A stretch of 64,000 nt of DNA from Liopterus haemorrhoidalis (Eukaryota > Arthropoda > Insecta > Coleoptera > Dytiscidae), in NCBI GenBank assembly GCA_963971575.1, contig OZ020624.1, positions 5,631,903-5,695,902 on the forward strand. The letters run 5' to 3'. The notes under the pieces are model-generated. The model had not been told where the DNA came from. It was given only the letters and a program-made list of their open reading frames with translations, and searched no databases. Below are positions 54,223 through 64,000 of this stretch, piece after piece. The position numbers were made by a program, and so were the translations under genes. Each line of letters starts with the position of its first letter. Within the stretch, counting starts at the first letter, position 1.

Positions 54223-55071
54223 TTTTTTTTTTTAGATAATTGTAAGCAAATATTGTTTTAGAATAATATGTTTTTAGAATAATACATAATTTTAAATACA
54301 GAAAAATTGTAACCATAGAAAACATTCAATTTTATAAAATAATTAAAAATTTATTAACTGATATTTCCAATATGAAACATGGAATTTAATTACTATTTGT
54401 TTTATTCAGTTTATTAATATTTAGTTAAAGGGAAATTTAAATTAAAAATAATATTTTCATAAAATTGGACAATACGCAATATGTTTTAATATACATTCTA
54501 CGTAACAATACCGCATAAATTTAATTGTAGAAAATTAATTTAATGTCGATTCACCGGAAACATATTGCCAAATATTGACATTTTCTGTAAACAAGTCATG
54601 GTGCTGTTTTATAAAATAAACCAAAAATCTAGGGGCCAGTATATTGACGATTATTAGCAGTAATAAAAAGCAGTAACTTTTTTCAATCAGGTACGGGAAG
54701 ACTTTTGCAGGGCACGAGCTACTTTTAATTTTCTTCAAGTATAACGGTCCACAAGCTATTTATTATAATATAATAATACTAGTCTACTACCTCTCTAATT
54801 TGTAAAATACAGAAAGTGGTTTTTAAAATATATTCCTCCTTGAGCATTTTTAGACGCAAGCTTATATTATAACTAATTCAAATGTATCTATCCGTTTAAA
54901 ATCCGCCTTGGAGAAATGGATACGTACCCGGATACGGATACGGATACGGAGCTCTGGCACAACATTAGTATGTATACGTATGTATATGCGTACTTAATAT
55001 AATAATATTACACTCCTAAGTATTAAATAAGTAAATAACATGTAATTTAGTAATAAATAATTTCTAACATG
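54223..55071. other. Gene-free AT-rich spacer
   Basis: GGATACGGATACGGATACGG near 54932 is a small tandem repeat. Nothing else recognised. Confidence 0.4.
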
Positions 55072-55074
55072 TAA

Positions 55075-56290
55075 AGGTGCGTACTGACTTGAGCTTTTGT
55101 ACGCGCACGGATTATGTGCGCGCTCGGATTTTCGTCCGGGTAACAAAAATTTGCACATACAACTTTCTAATTTGTGCGCGTAAAATCTCCGCGTATTTCA
55201 ATTATATCCACGCACATATTTATTTAAAGTAAGTAGTGTCAACGATTGCGGAAAGATATGTTGTTGGCTTAACAAGTGTAGCGTACATAGCTCGCATTCA
55301 GCAGACTCATCGGTGTCTTACCGGTACAAATTTACCGGTGAATTTGACTAAATGCACATTTTTTGGCAGCGTTGTCGAACAGCGTATATGAAAACTACAA
55401 TATCTAAACAATGACAGATTGTAATGACAGTAAATTTTGAATGTAAGCTTTTACAGTAATTTTAAAAGTACATGTGCTTTATATACGTCTCCTCAATATC
55501 TAAGTAAACTGACTTAACACTCAATTCCATAATTTTTTTTATTTGCTTTGTGCTTGATTTTTTGTTACTACAGATATAACTGTCAAAATGTCCACCGGTG
55601 AGCAACTAATCGTTAATGAAATCCGGTGAATAAAATGGCGATCGGTGAGTAAGTACGGTAACTCACAGTGACGCAACGTAGGCATACAGGAAAAAAATTT
55701 ACCAACCCGTAACTCACTGTTGGGTCTGCTGAATGTGGCCATAGTATACTTAGTAAAAAAAAAGAAAAACAAAAAAACGGTGGTGGATGACACAACTATA
55801 TAGAAGCAGGGAAATATACAATAGTTCAAGTTTGCTTGCAGAACTGCAAATGCAAGAGGTTAGTGGACAATTTCAAATTTTGTTCGAATGTCAGCGGCAG
55901 ATTTTGAACTACTCGTTAATAAAGTTGGTCACAAAATTGGGAGAAAGACAAGATTTATAAGGGATGTTCCCGTGAAAGAATGATTAGTCATAACTCTATG
56001 TTTTTTGCAACTGGGGATTCGTTTACCAGCATACAATACCTTTTTACTCCATTCCATGTTGAATATTTACTGGTGTTTACTTAAATTTACGAGCACAATT
56101 ATATAACTGCATAAACCCGTACACACTGAGCGCACAAGTTCTTTGATCTTATCGGTGGGACCGACAAGCTACGGACAGCATTTGTGGGAGGATTACTGTA
56201 CGCGCACACAAATTGTACCTCGTACTCACCTGAGCATTTGTGCGCGCACATAATCCGTGCGCGTACAAATGCTCAAGTCAGTACGCACCT
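55075..56290. mobile_element. PIF/Harbinger-type element with about 48-bp ends
   Basis: TAA at 55072-55074 and 56291-56293. The ends AGGTGCGTACTGACTTGAGC and GCTCAAGTCAGTACGCACCT are inverted and the match continues through GCGCACGGATTATGTGCGCG. No transposase or Myb-like gene found in the 1.2 kb, so non-autonomous. An inner inverted pair, CATTCAGCAGAC (55292) and GTCTGCTGAATG (55723), suggests a nested MITE. Confidence 0.85.
55286..55738. mobile_element. Possible MITE nested in the Harbinger-type element
   Basis: CATTCAGCAGAC and GTCTGCTGAATG are perfectly inverted, flanked by CATA on both sides. ACCGGTGA words recur inside. Confidence 0.45.
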
Positions 56291-56293
56291 TAA

Positions 56294-57218
56294 GACGCTA
56301 AAAATCAAGTTGTTACGGGAGTAAAATGTAAGCGTAGTAAAATAAAGACTACAAAAAAGAAAAAACCATGTGTAAATCCGTCCGAAATTTATAAGCCTGG
56401 TGTTGTGGCTTCTGCTGACATGCCCAGCCGACCTAAGTCTCTAAGCTTTTATTTTACTAACAATATCTGGATCACTGTATAGATGCGTGAGTTTTTCATT
56501 AGATCTAATTCTGTACACCAGTGTACAAAGGTCATTTACTGGACCAAATATACTGCGGAGGATCTTGCGTTCAAATCTTCACAGGAAATTTGTATCCTTT
56601 ACTTTTCTCTCTTATGGACTTTATAAATCCATTTGAGTCTTCAAGCTTGAAACACGTTTTACAATCAAATTCAAACTTTAGTGAATCCCACCAATAAAAT
56701 TCTAAAGACCTTAAGTTAAGGGATCGAGCTGACCCATAACCTGAGATTTTTATTAAGTTAATTGTAATACACCCTCAGGCTGAAATTTTATGACTGTTTT
56801 AAATTCGTCCCTTTGTGGTTTGTGATAGGGTTTGGTGAACTGCTTTTTATTTCTTTAAAGGTTTCAAAATCTAATTAACATTTTATTATACTCTAAAAAG
56901 TGTTTTGGTTAACTTGATTTTCAAGTTTTTTTTTTTTTTTCATCTTTCTACAATTTATAAATTGCAAATACGTTAGAACAGGGGTCGGCAACGCGGTGCC
57001 CGCGAGTTTAATCTTTTGGTTAAACTCGGTTATAATATAACAATCCCATACGTAACCTTAGCAAAATTTTCTAACTATTTGGTTATTGTTAACTAAGCTT
57101 TCAGAAACCGGCCCTTATAGTTTTATAAATAAATATAATTTAATATCCATTAAATTTTATTGTAAAACTAAATTTTAAAACTATTCCCAATATGAAAGAA
57201 AGCAAAAATAAAAATTCA
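56294..57218. other. Spacer with orphan transposon ends
   Basis: CAGGGGTCGGCAACGCGG at 56982 is a typical hAT end without partner. 57028-57116 is the right half of the MITE at 26544 (AAGCTTTCAGAAACCGGCCC). No gene recognised. Confidence 0.45.
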
Positions 57219-58184
57219 TGTGAAGTGTGAATTTTCACACATTTCTGGGTTTTGCAGGTATTTAGTAACTGAACGATGATTATTTGGGATGCCAAAACAA
57301 ATTTTATGTCAAAATATTTTTTTATGAATTTTAATTCGAATGCCTAATACCATTATTTAAGTTTCTAAATATATGCAGTATTTTTTTATACAGCAAAGTT
57401 CATTAAGATTTTGAAAATTGCACCTATGGCTTCCATTGGTTGCTTATATCATAAGTCCCGCCCTTTGATTTCGTCAAACATAGAATTAAATTATAATTTC
57501 AACACTTTCCACTGGTTATTAAATTTACGCTTTTAAAAATTAAATGCAACATTTACCAAATATAACTAGAATTTTAACAAAATAATTTAAACAAAATAAA
57601 AATGCAAAAAAAAACAAAAAATAAAATCAACAGGATTCGAACCCTAGTTTGCAAGTTTCTTATATTATTAAGCGTACGACAAATCCAACCACGCCACGAG
57701 AGCTACTGATCTGGTATGTTACACAACGTATTAAATAGTTAACATATTTTAGTTAAAAACACAAAAAATGCGTTATTTTCCGAAAACATAATCTGATCAA
57801 AAATTCTTGTTGTACTATTCCGGTTTACACCAATGTACATTACTTAGAATTTTTTCAGATTTTTAGTTTAAACCATCTGGGCTACAGGATGTGGGACAAA
57901 AATTTTTTTGCACAATTTTGGCAAGAATCGCGTCAAAATAATTTATTTTGCAAATATAAAATTTTGATCGTTAATCCACGTACTAAGGGCTTTCATTTGA
58001 TACCCTACTCAGAATTTAAAAAAAATATATTTTTTTTTTCGATGAGCACATATTTGTTTATATTTTTAGAGGTATATATTTTTTAGATCTTTTAGTATTT
58101 TTCCTATGTGCGGGTTAAAGAGTTGTATAAGCATGCCAAATTTCAACTCTCTAGGTTTAGCCGTTTGGCTACAATTTTTACCGA

Positions 58185-58242
<58 letters not shown>

Positions 58243-58290
58243 GACAAAATGACGGTATAAGGGTTTTTTGGTCATACCTACAAAACCCTA
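57219..58290 (-). mobile_element. tRNA-like/CAGA repeat family, copy 4
   Basis: Closest to copy 2 over the whole length. Hairpin at the left end, GGGTTTTGCAGGTAT, tRNA-like segment, conserved core, CAGA run of about 14 units (58186-58242), ATACCTACAAAACCC at the right. The repeat-number differences among copies (32, 8, 6, 14) show the microsatellite changes length after insertion. Confidence 0.82.
57626..57706 (-). other. tRNA-like segment inside repeat copy 4
   Basis: Minus strand: A-box TGGCGTGGTTGG (57685-57696) and B-box GGTTCGAATCC (57633-57643), as in copy 2. Confidence 0.55.
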
Positions 58291-59860
58291 AAAATGGTAA
58301 TAGAAAATTATTGCGATGGAAATGCTACCACCCATCAATTTGCCAAACATTTTGATACATCTTGATTAGATGAGTTACGTCCGTAAGTTAGTAATTATAG
58401 TTGATAGATAATGGGATTCGGACCAGTCAGAGAATAAAACAAATTTATTAACTTCGCTAACGTTTCTCACTAATCACTAATTTAAATCTTCATCTCTAAG
58501 CTCTGACGAAGTTACCAACTTCAGAGTGGAAAAAATGTTTCGAGAATTGGTTTAAACGCATGCAAAAGTATATAACTCTTTACTAATATTGTCACGGGGT
58601 GTTAATCCGGGTATCCTTGATTTCTGACGCATCAGGAGTCGGATTAACTGATGGAGCAAGCAAACCCCATAGCCTAAAGCCACTAAACCTGCAACACCAG
58701 CCATTAATTATAATATTTATCCATTTTTTTCCATGAACATATGCATAAATAAATAAATAAAATAACATAAATAAATCTTTAAAAAGTTTAATTTTTAGCA
58801 AGTTCAATCTTACGAGAGATCCGGCGTCATGTGCGTAATTGGATATTATGCTTATGTAGCATTTCTCTGTGCATGGTATTTTTTCAGTGTATTGACATGC
58901 ACAGTGTCGTACTTGTTGTTTTTTAACATTTTAAACTTTGTATTTCCTTGATTTTTGATTTTTAATGCTCATAACTCGTCCACACTCAAAACAGATGAAT
59001 CTTCCATCACTGGTCTCTTCATGATAGTATCTAGGCTTGGAGATTCTTTCGATATGGGTTCTTCTAGGATTCAAGTGGGTCCTATCCTCACCCTGCAGGC
59101 GTCACTTGGCAAATGAGACTCTGCGATGGACTTCTTATTCTTATTCCTGCTTCAGGCGTTGCGATAAATCTCGTCCCGACGGCTTACGTGATGTTGCAGG
59201 GCTTCTTGTGGTTCGACCTGGGCACCTCCACCATACTTGTCACGGGGTGGATTCAAGAACGGACATCTTTTCTGCAAAATTTATTATATTATAATAATTT
59301 TACATCCCAATACAAATAACTGTCAGAATGGCTGCTGGTGTTGACTGTTAGTAGCTGATGTAAGTCCTGGTCTTGCCCCCGGCTTCTCCAGGATCGGTCG
59401 AACCACCCCATGTATCCGCACGAGGCGGACACGTGGAGAAGCCCTGTAAACGGCAGTCACATCTCGAGTTGGTGATTTGAACAGCTGGGCTGGTACTTGG
59501 GTAGCGTGCTCACAATAATGATCGAATGAATAACTAACTACTTCAATGACTGACTCAATGAATCACTGACTAACGACTCTATTCCCTAAGACCATTTTAT
59601 AACTGTTAACCAGAACACTATGACGTCAGGTCCTACCTCAATTGTTTTGGAAACATTATTCATTTGTGTAATTGTTGGCAGCAATTAAAGACCATAGTCG
59701 GCACAATTGAATAATGTTTATCAACACATTAGAAAGTAGTTCAAAACTTATGTTGACAATCACGCAACACTCTGCACATTCATTAATTCCCAAAACCGCA
59801 AGTCGGCAACCACGACCTACACCACCTAAAGCTCAAGGAATTGGGACATTAGCATACAAT
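58291..59860. other. Unclassified stretch, possible LTR remnants
   Basis: TGTCACGGGGTG occurs twice, at 58591 and 59238, as an LTR might start, but ends, duplications and pol genes are not visible. 58590-59650 is GC-richer than average. No coding region recognised. Confidence 0.35.
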
Positions 59861-59862
59861 TA

Positions 59863-61146
59863 CCAGGTCTACAAGTATGAAATGCGGATTTGTTTCAAAC
59901 TTGCTGCGCAAACAGAGTGTATAGTTCAAAGTTTCAATACATATGGCGTTTTGTTAAGTTATCATTAAGTGTCAAATGCGTATAGGTTATAATTTGAAAA
60001 GTGATCGTATAATTTGGTTTTACTGTGTTAAAAATGTCAAATTTTGTACCAAATAAAGAGCATTCGCGGACAGTACTACTGTTTTGTTTTCATTTGAAAA
60101 AAACTGCTGCTGAATCATACCGACTGCTTCGAGAAGCTTATCGCGAATATGCTCCATCGCAATATACGTGTGAACGGTTTCGGCGTTTCAAAAGTGGTGA
60201 CTTTGATCTTACAGACAAAGAACATGAAAAACCTCCAAAAAAATATCAAGATACAAAATTGGAAACATTGCTACAGGAAGACGATAGTCAATCACAAAAA
60301 CAACTAGCAGAGTAGTTAGGCGTTAGTAAACAAGCTGTTTCCAATCGCCTACGAGAGATGGGTAAGATCCAGAAAGTCGGCAGATGGGTTCCACATGCAT
60401 TGAATGAGAGGCAGATGAAAAAACGCAAAAAAATCTGTGAAATTTTGCATGCACGATACAAAAGAAAGTCTTTTTTGCATCGTATCATTACTGGCGATGA
60501 AAAATGGATTTTTTTGAAAATCCCAAACGCAAAAAATCATGGATGAACCCAGGCTCACCATCCACATCAACTGCAAGACCGAATCGCTTTGGCAAAAAGA
60601 CAATGCTCTGTACTTGGTGGGACCAAAAGGATGTGATTTATTATGAATTGTTAAAACCTGGTGAAACAGTTAATACCCAACGCTACCAACAACAACTGAT
60701 CGAATTGAACCATTCGCTGCTCATAAAACGACCAGAATACGAAAGAAGACAGCACAAGGTAATCTTTCTTCACGATAACGGTCCATCACATAAGGCAAAA
60801 GCAGTTTGCAACACATTGGAGGCACTTAAGTGGGAAGTGCTACCCTATGCCGCTTACTCACCAGACTTGGCCCCTTCAGATTACCACTTGTTCGCATCGA
60901 TGGGTCACGCACTTGCCGAGCAGCACTTTTGTTCGTATGAAAATGTGAAAGAATGGTTAGATGAATGGTTTGCGGGGAAAGGGGAAGAGTTCTACTGGCG
61001 AGGTATTCACAAATTGCCTGAAAGATGGGGAAAATGTATAACTTATAATGGTGCATACTTTGAATAAATAAACTTTTACTGTTCTTTTGAGTTTAATGTG
61101 ATTCATTTAAAAAAAAAAAATCCGCATTTCATACTTGTAGACCTGG
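59863..61146 (+). mobile_element. Near-complete DD34D mariner
   Basis: TA-flanked (59861-59862, 61147-61148). The ends CCAGGTCTACAAGTATGAAA and TTTCATACTTGTAGACCTGG are inverted, the match covering 29 bases. 1,284 bases, the normal mariner length, with a single transposase frame in plus orientation. Confidence 0.95.
60034..61067 (+). pseudogene. Mariner transposase (DD34D), two lesions
   Basis: The ATG at 60034 opens MSNFVPNKEHSRTVLLFCFH, the start used by this mariner group. Helix-turn-helix (FHLKKTAAESYRLLREAYRE) and a second HTH (SVSKQAVSNRLREM context) follow. A stop at 60313-60315 (TAG where Ser is expected) and a one-base deletion near 60510 break the frame; the copy at 3537 has the base. 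Catalytic blocks: GDEKWI, FLHDNGPSHKA, YSPDLAPSDYHLF, with 34 residues between second and third Asp, plus WVPHALNERQ. About 345 codons in total, mauritiana-like by appearance. Confidence 0.92.
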
Positions 61147-62640
61147 TATATCATAATTGTGACAATATTTTGAAAAGCAATAAAACAGTTTGTTCAAAAA
61201 ACAAAATCTTTCTTAGTTTTTGTAAGAACTTAAAAGGTAGCCCTCGTATTACATCATGTTTGTCCGAAAAATATCGGATAGTTCGGTTCAACATATTAAA
61301 ATACCGAAATTTTAGTATCAGTCCGCGAACTTAAAGTGGAGCATGTATTTCTGGTAACATTTTCGGTAACGCTGTTTAAAAATCGTTGTAAAAGGCACAT
61401 ATTCATATCTCATATTGTAAAAAGAATATGATATCACCTTTTCATATCATATATGGGTTGAGCAGTACATCAAAAAACTGCGGAAAAAAGCTTTCAAAAA
61501 TGGCATACACAACGATAAGGAGATAGAGAAAAATGAAAGAGTAAGATTATCATTGAAATACATCTCTCTCTTCATTCGTTCACCCACGTACGTATTTCAT
61601 CCCACTAATCTTTTGATGAAAAAGATGAAAATTACATTAAAAAGATAAGGTAAACCTAAACAAGATCATGCGGGCTGTTATTTTACTCAGAGACTCGATT
61701 CCGATGGCAAGTCATGTAGGTGTGTGGGATATTTTAACTGTAAAAGCCTTACAGATAAAATACTCGCACCCCAGCTATCAACGAAATTTTCCAATGTATC
61801 GTATTAATATTAATAATATTGGTGCTAACATGTTGAGTTAGATTTATGTTCGAGTAAATTTTCAAAGACTCACAAGGCTCAGGCACACACACTATCCAAA
61901 AAAATTAATCTTAAGCATACATTTCTACCAATTTTAGGATTTCATAAGTATTTGCTGATTTATAAAACTATAGTTACTAACCATTAGACAACGATTTAAG
62001 CTGTAAGAGATGTGAGCAATAACTTATAAATTCGATAGAAGTGCTACAGCGATGAAAAACATATTTTGAGTCATTGTTAAGTCATAGTGTAAATAGTAAA
62101 CCGTAATAATAATTAAAGTAGGTTGTTGATTTTAAATCAACAAACTTGAAGCTATCCTCAAAATCATGGCAACCAGCTAGCGAACCGGGAGTTCATGTCC
62201 GAAACCACTCTCGTATTTGACCTCATAAGACCTTGAGTTTTGAGGGATGTACAGCGTTATACTCTATCTCAGAAAGACTGATAGTTATAAAATTTATTAT
62301 TTGTAAAAAGTTATTGTTTTTTCACACAGAAGCGGCCCACAAAATATGAATAGTTCGAAACGAAATATTGTTAAAAACAACCGAGTGTGCCGCACATATT
62401 ATATAGGAATACGAACTAGGGTTAAACACGATAGATCATAAAAATGTTACCCTAAAATTTTGAGGAAAAATATGGTCACAGGGGTGCGTTTAATCATATG
62501 ATAAATATGGTCACGGGCGTGCGTGCGTGACATGGCAGTCGACTGCCACTGCCATGTCTACTCTGAATGTGTTTGGAATGGTTTTTCATTACCGTATATT
62601 TTTTTTATAAAAATATAATTTTGTAAAATATACGTACTCT
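61147..62640. other. Gene-free AT-rich spacer
   Basis: No coding region recognised. AATATGGTCACAGGGGTGCG and AATATGGTCACGGGCGTGCG (62468, 62506) are a direct repeat, followed by a hairpin at 62529-62558. Confidence 0.4.
62529..62558. repeat. Inverted repeat, 11-bp arms, with inner palindrome
   Basis: GACATGGCAGT pairs with ACTGCCATGTC; the centre TGGCAGTCGACTGCCA is itself a 16-base perfect palindrome, so two alternative hairpins are possible. Confidence 0.9.
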
Positions 62641-62748
62641 AGACTGGAGGATGACTGGATTTACCAGTCGAAACGTCTCTTGATATTTTATAAATAAACT
62701 TTGACGAGCATTCAAGAATTTTTATTTCCTCCTACATTTTTCGTCAAG
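62641..62748 (+). repeat. Repeat with conserved hairpin (copy of 3300-3404)
   Basis: GGATGACTGGATTTACCAGT, CGAAACGTCTC, AT-rich spacer, TTTGACGAG, TTTATTTCCTCCTA. The hairpin GACTGG/CCAGTC is kept although its loop differs from the other copy. Confidence 0.6.
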
Positions 62749-62762
62749 AACAACAATTTAAT

Positions 62763-63060
62763 TATATATACAGAGTGTTTGTTTAAAACGGGGCACCCCG
62801 AAAATCTCCTTTATTTGTAAAGATACAAAAAATCTTCAGAACAAAAGTAAAACACGACAAAAAGGCCCATCTAAAGGTTACTATAAGAATTCTGAGACAC
62901 TTCCGGTTTCACCGGAAATGATGTCAACTTTTGATCTAGCATCGGAAATCGATAATTTTATATTTTTTTCCTAAAAGTACATTAAATTAGCTTTACAATG
63001 ACACCAAAAAGTCATATTTTTATGTTAACCATTTCCAAATGGCGACCATTTATATACAAA
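62763..63060 (+). repeat. Repeat D, copy 2
   Basis: ACAGAGTGTTTGTTTAAAAC, GGGGCACCCCGAAAATCTCC, CTTCCGGTTTCACCGGAAAT (itself a near-palindrome), ACATTAAATTAGCTTTACAA. Shares these with 41830-42110. Confidence 0.62.
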
Positions 63061-63138
63061 ATAATAATCAACATAAGTTTTACAAATTTGAACATAGCAA
63101 GCTTTGAAAACAATAAAAAATAGAAACGCGAAAAAAAA

Positions 63139-64000
63139 GCGATTTTAAAAATGTTTTTTGTTATTTGTCTTAGCTACCAGTGTCTGTTAATAATATTAAT
63201 TAATAGATCTTGCGGCCAATTATTAAATTTACTAACTATAATTTTAAATCTGCTGGAATATTTTAAATCCGAAATGAGAACAATGGACCACTTATTTTGT
63301 GTCCGTCAAAGAATAGCAGCTGCCTTAAAGATTTCGGAATCAACAATTCGTAGAATTATAAAATGTAATAAATCTGAACTTCTCACTAACAAAATCATGA
63401 GAAAACGAAAGAAATTAAAATCTGAACCAGTTTATTTTATTGATACATTGGTATAAACGTACAGTCATGAAGTACTAAGATTACCTCCTTATCACTGCCA
63501 GTGTAACCCTATTGAACTAATTTGGGGTATAACAAAAAATTATTATGATAGACATATTGGTCAAAACGGATATAGTGATAACGAAGTTTTGAAAATGTGG
63601 CAAGTAGCCTGTGATCAAATTATTTGTGAAACTTGGGCAAAATCTGTTAAAAAATCGAAAATTTAATAAATGAATGGTGGGAAAGGGAAAGGATTGTTGA
63701 TATCCAATAATAATAAATACAAGAAATGACAGCGATAGTTCAGATGACGACGATATCATGCATTACAGTGACTATTTTTTTAAAAATAAAAATAAACATT
63801 TAAATACAACTTGTAGCAATATATTATATGAATAAATATATTTTACTTAATATTTTATTACTTTGTACTTAGGGGAAACATAAAAATTTAATTTAATTAA
63901 ACAACAAATTATAATCCAAAATTTACGTATGAGTATAAATTTTTATAATTATTCTTAAAATTAATAATTTTGTTTGTTTGAGTACTGCGGTGAATTTATT
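63139..64000 (+). mobile_element. DDE element, copy C, cut by the window edge
   Basis: Homologous to the reverse complement of 20342-21572 from GCGATTTTAAAAA onward. The left terminal bases (GTCGGATTGC) are missing, and the right end is beyond base 64000. Confidence 0.8.
63277..63775 (+). pseudogene. DDE_3-type transposase with central deletion (copy C)
   Basis: CVRQRIAAALKISESTIRRI, IKCNKSELLTNK, LKSEPVYFIDTLV, a stop at 63454-63456, then in frame HEVLRLPPYHCQCNPIELIW, GITKNYYDRHIGQNGYSDNE, VLKMWQVACDQIICETWAKS and a frameshift before the acidic tail (GACGACGATATC region). It has the same central deletion as copy A, joining YFIDTL to the last catalytic block, so the deletion arose before both copies spread. 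It keeps eight residues that copy A lacks. Confidence 0.8.

Noticed and set aside
58591..59250. LTR pair suggested by two TGTCACGGGGTG words
   Set aside because: Sequence after the two words differs within a few bases and no primer-binding site or pol region is present.
59714..59968. 84-residue frame as a gene
   Set aside because: It runs across the left inverted end of the mariner at 59863 and has no family features.

Overview
The window reads as repeat-dominated nuclear DNA of an animal, most likely an insect. It is AT-rich, carries many Tc1/mariner, hAT, piggyBac-like and PIF/Harbinger-like elements next to non-LTR retrotransposons that end in (ATT)n-type tails, and shows no operon-like spacing, ribosome-binding sites or long intact genes. 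I cannot resolve the order from sequence alone. I found no convincing host gene. Almost every recognisable coding segment is a transposase or a reverse transcriptase (RT)/RNase H fragment, and nearly all are truncated, frameshifted or carry stops. Two segments (33.6-34.4 and 49.5-50.2 kb) belong to a multicopy arthropod protein family of unknown function.

Layout. 0-5 kb: a LINE 3' end split by a mariner, then two more mariner remnants. 5-12 kb: a fold-back MITE, LINEs inserted into older retroelements, a piggyBac-like MITE hosting a deleted mariner, a hAT MITE with a perfect 8-bp duplication. 12-20 kb: a SINE-like unit, RNase H and RT fragments, a Helitron-type helicase tail, several MITEs. 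20-26 kb: a DDE-type element with a striking hairpin, a hAT nested inside a hAT, and RTE- and CR1-like RT fragments. 26-34 kb: two copies of a repeat with a CAGA microsatellite and a tRNA-like segment, a Harbinger-type MITE, a deleted mariner, a hAT. 34-44 kb: a Tc1 pseudogene, a deletion derivative of the 20-kb DDE element, a second microsatellite repeat family, and a LINE RT cut by a hAT. 44-49 kb: two rosa-like (DD41D) mariners in opposite orientation, each attached to the same 370-bp flank. 49-59 kb: a rearranged unknown-family gene, more hosts of the tRNA-like repeat, a LINE with a 12-bp duplication, a Harbinger-like element. 59-64 kb: an almost intact DD34D mariner and a third DDE-element copy running off the window.

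The elements do not form a pathway. What joins them is a readable nesting history, because target-site duplications give the order of insertion at many places. The most unusual signals are (1) a four-copy repeat family with subterminal inverted repeats, a terminal hairpin, a CAGA microsatellite and a diverged tRNA-like cassette at a fixed place; (2) the composite rosa-like mariner unit; and (3) an excess of short perfect fold-back palindromes, several exactly where transposon copies are broken.
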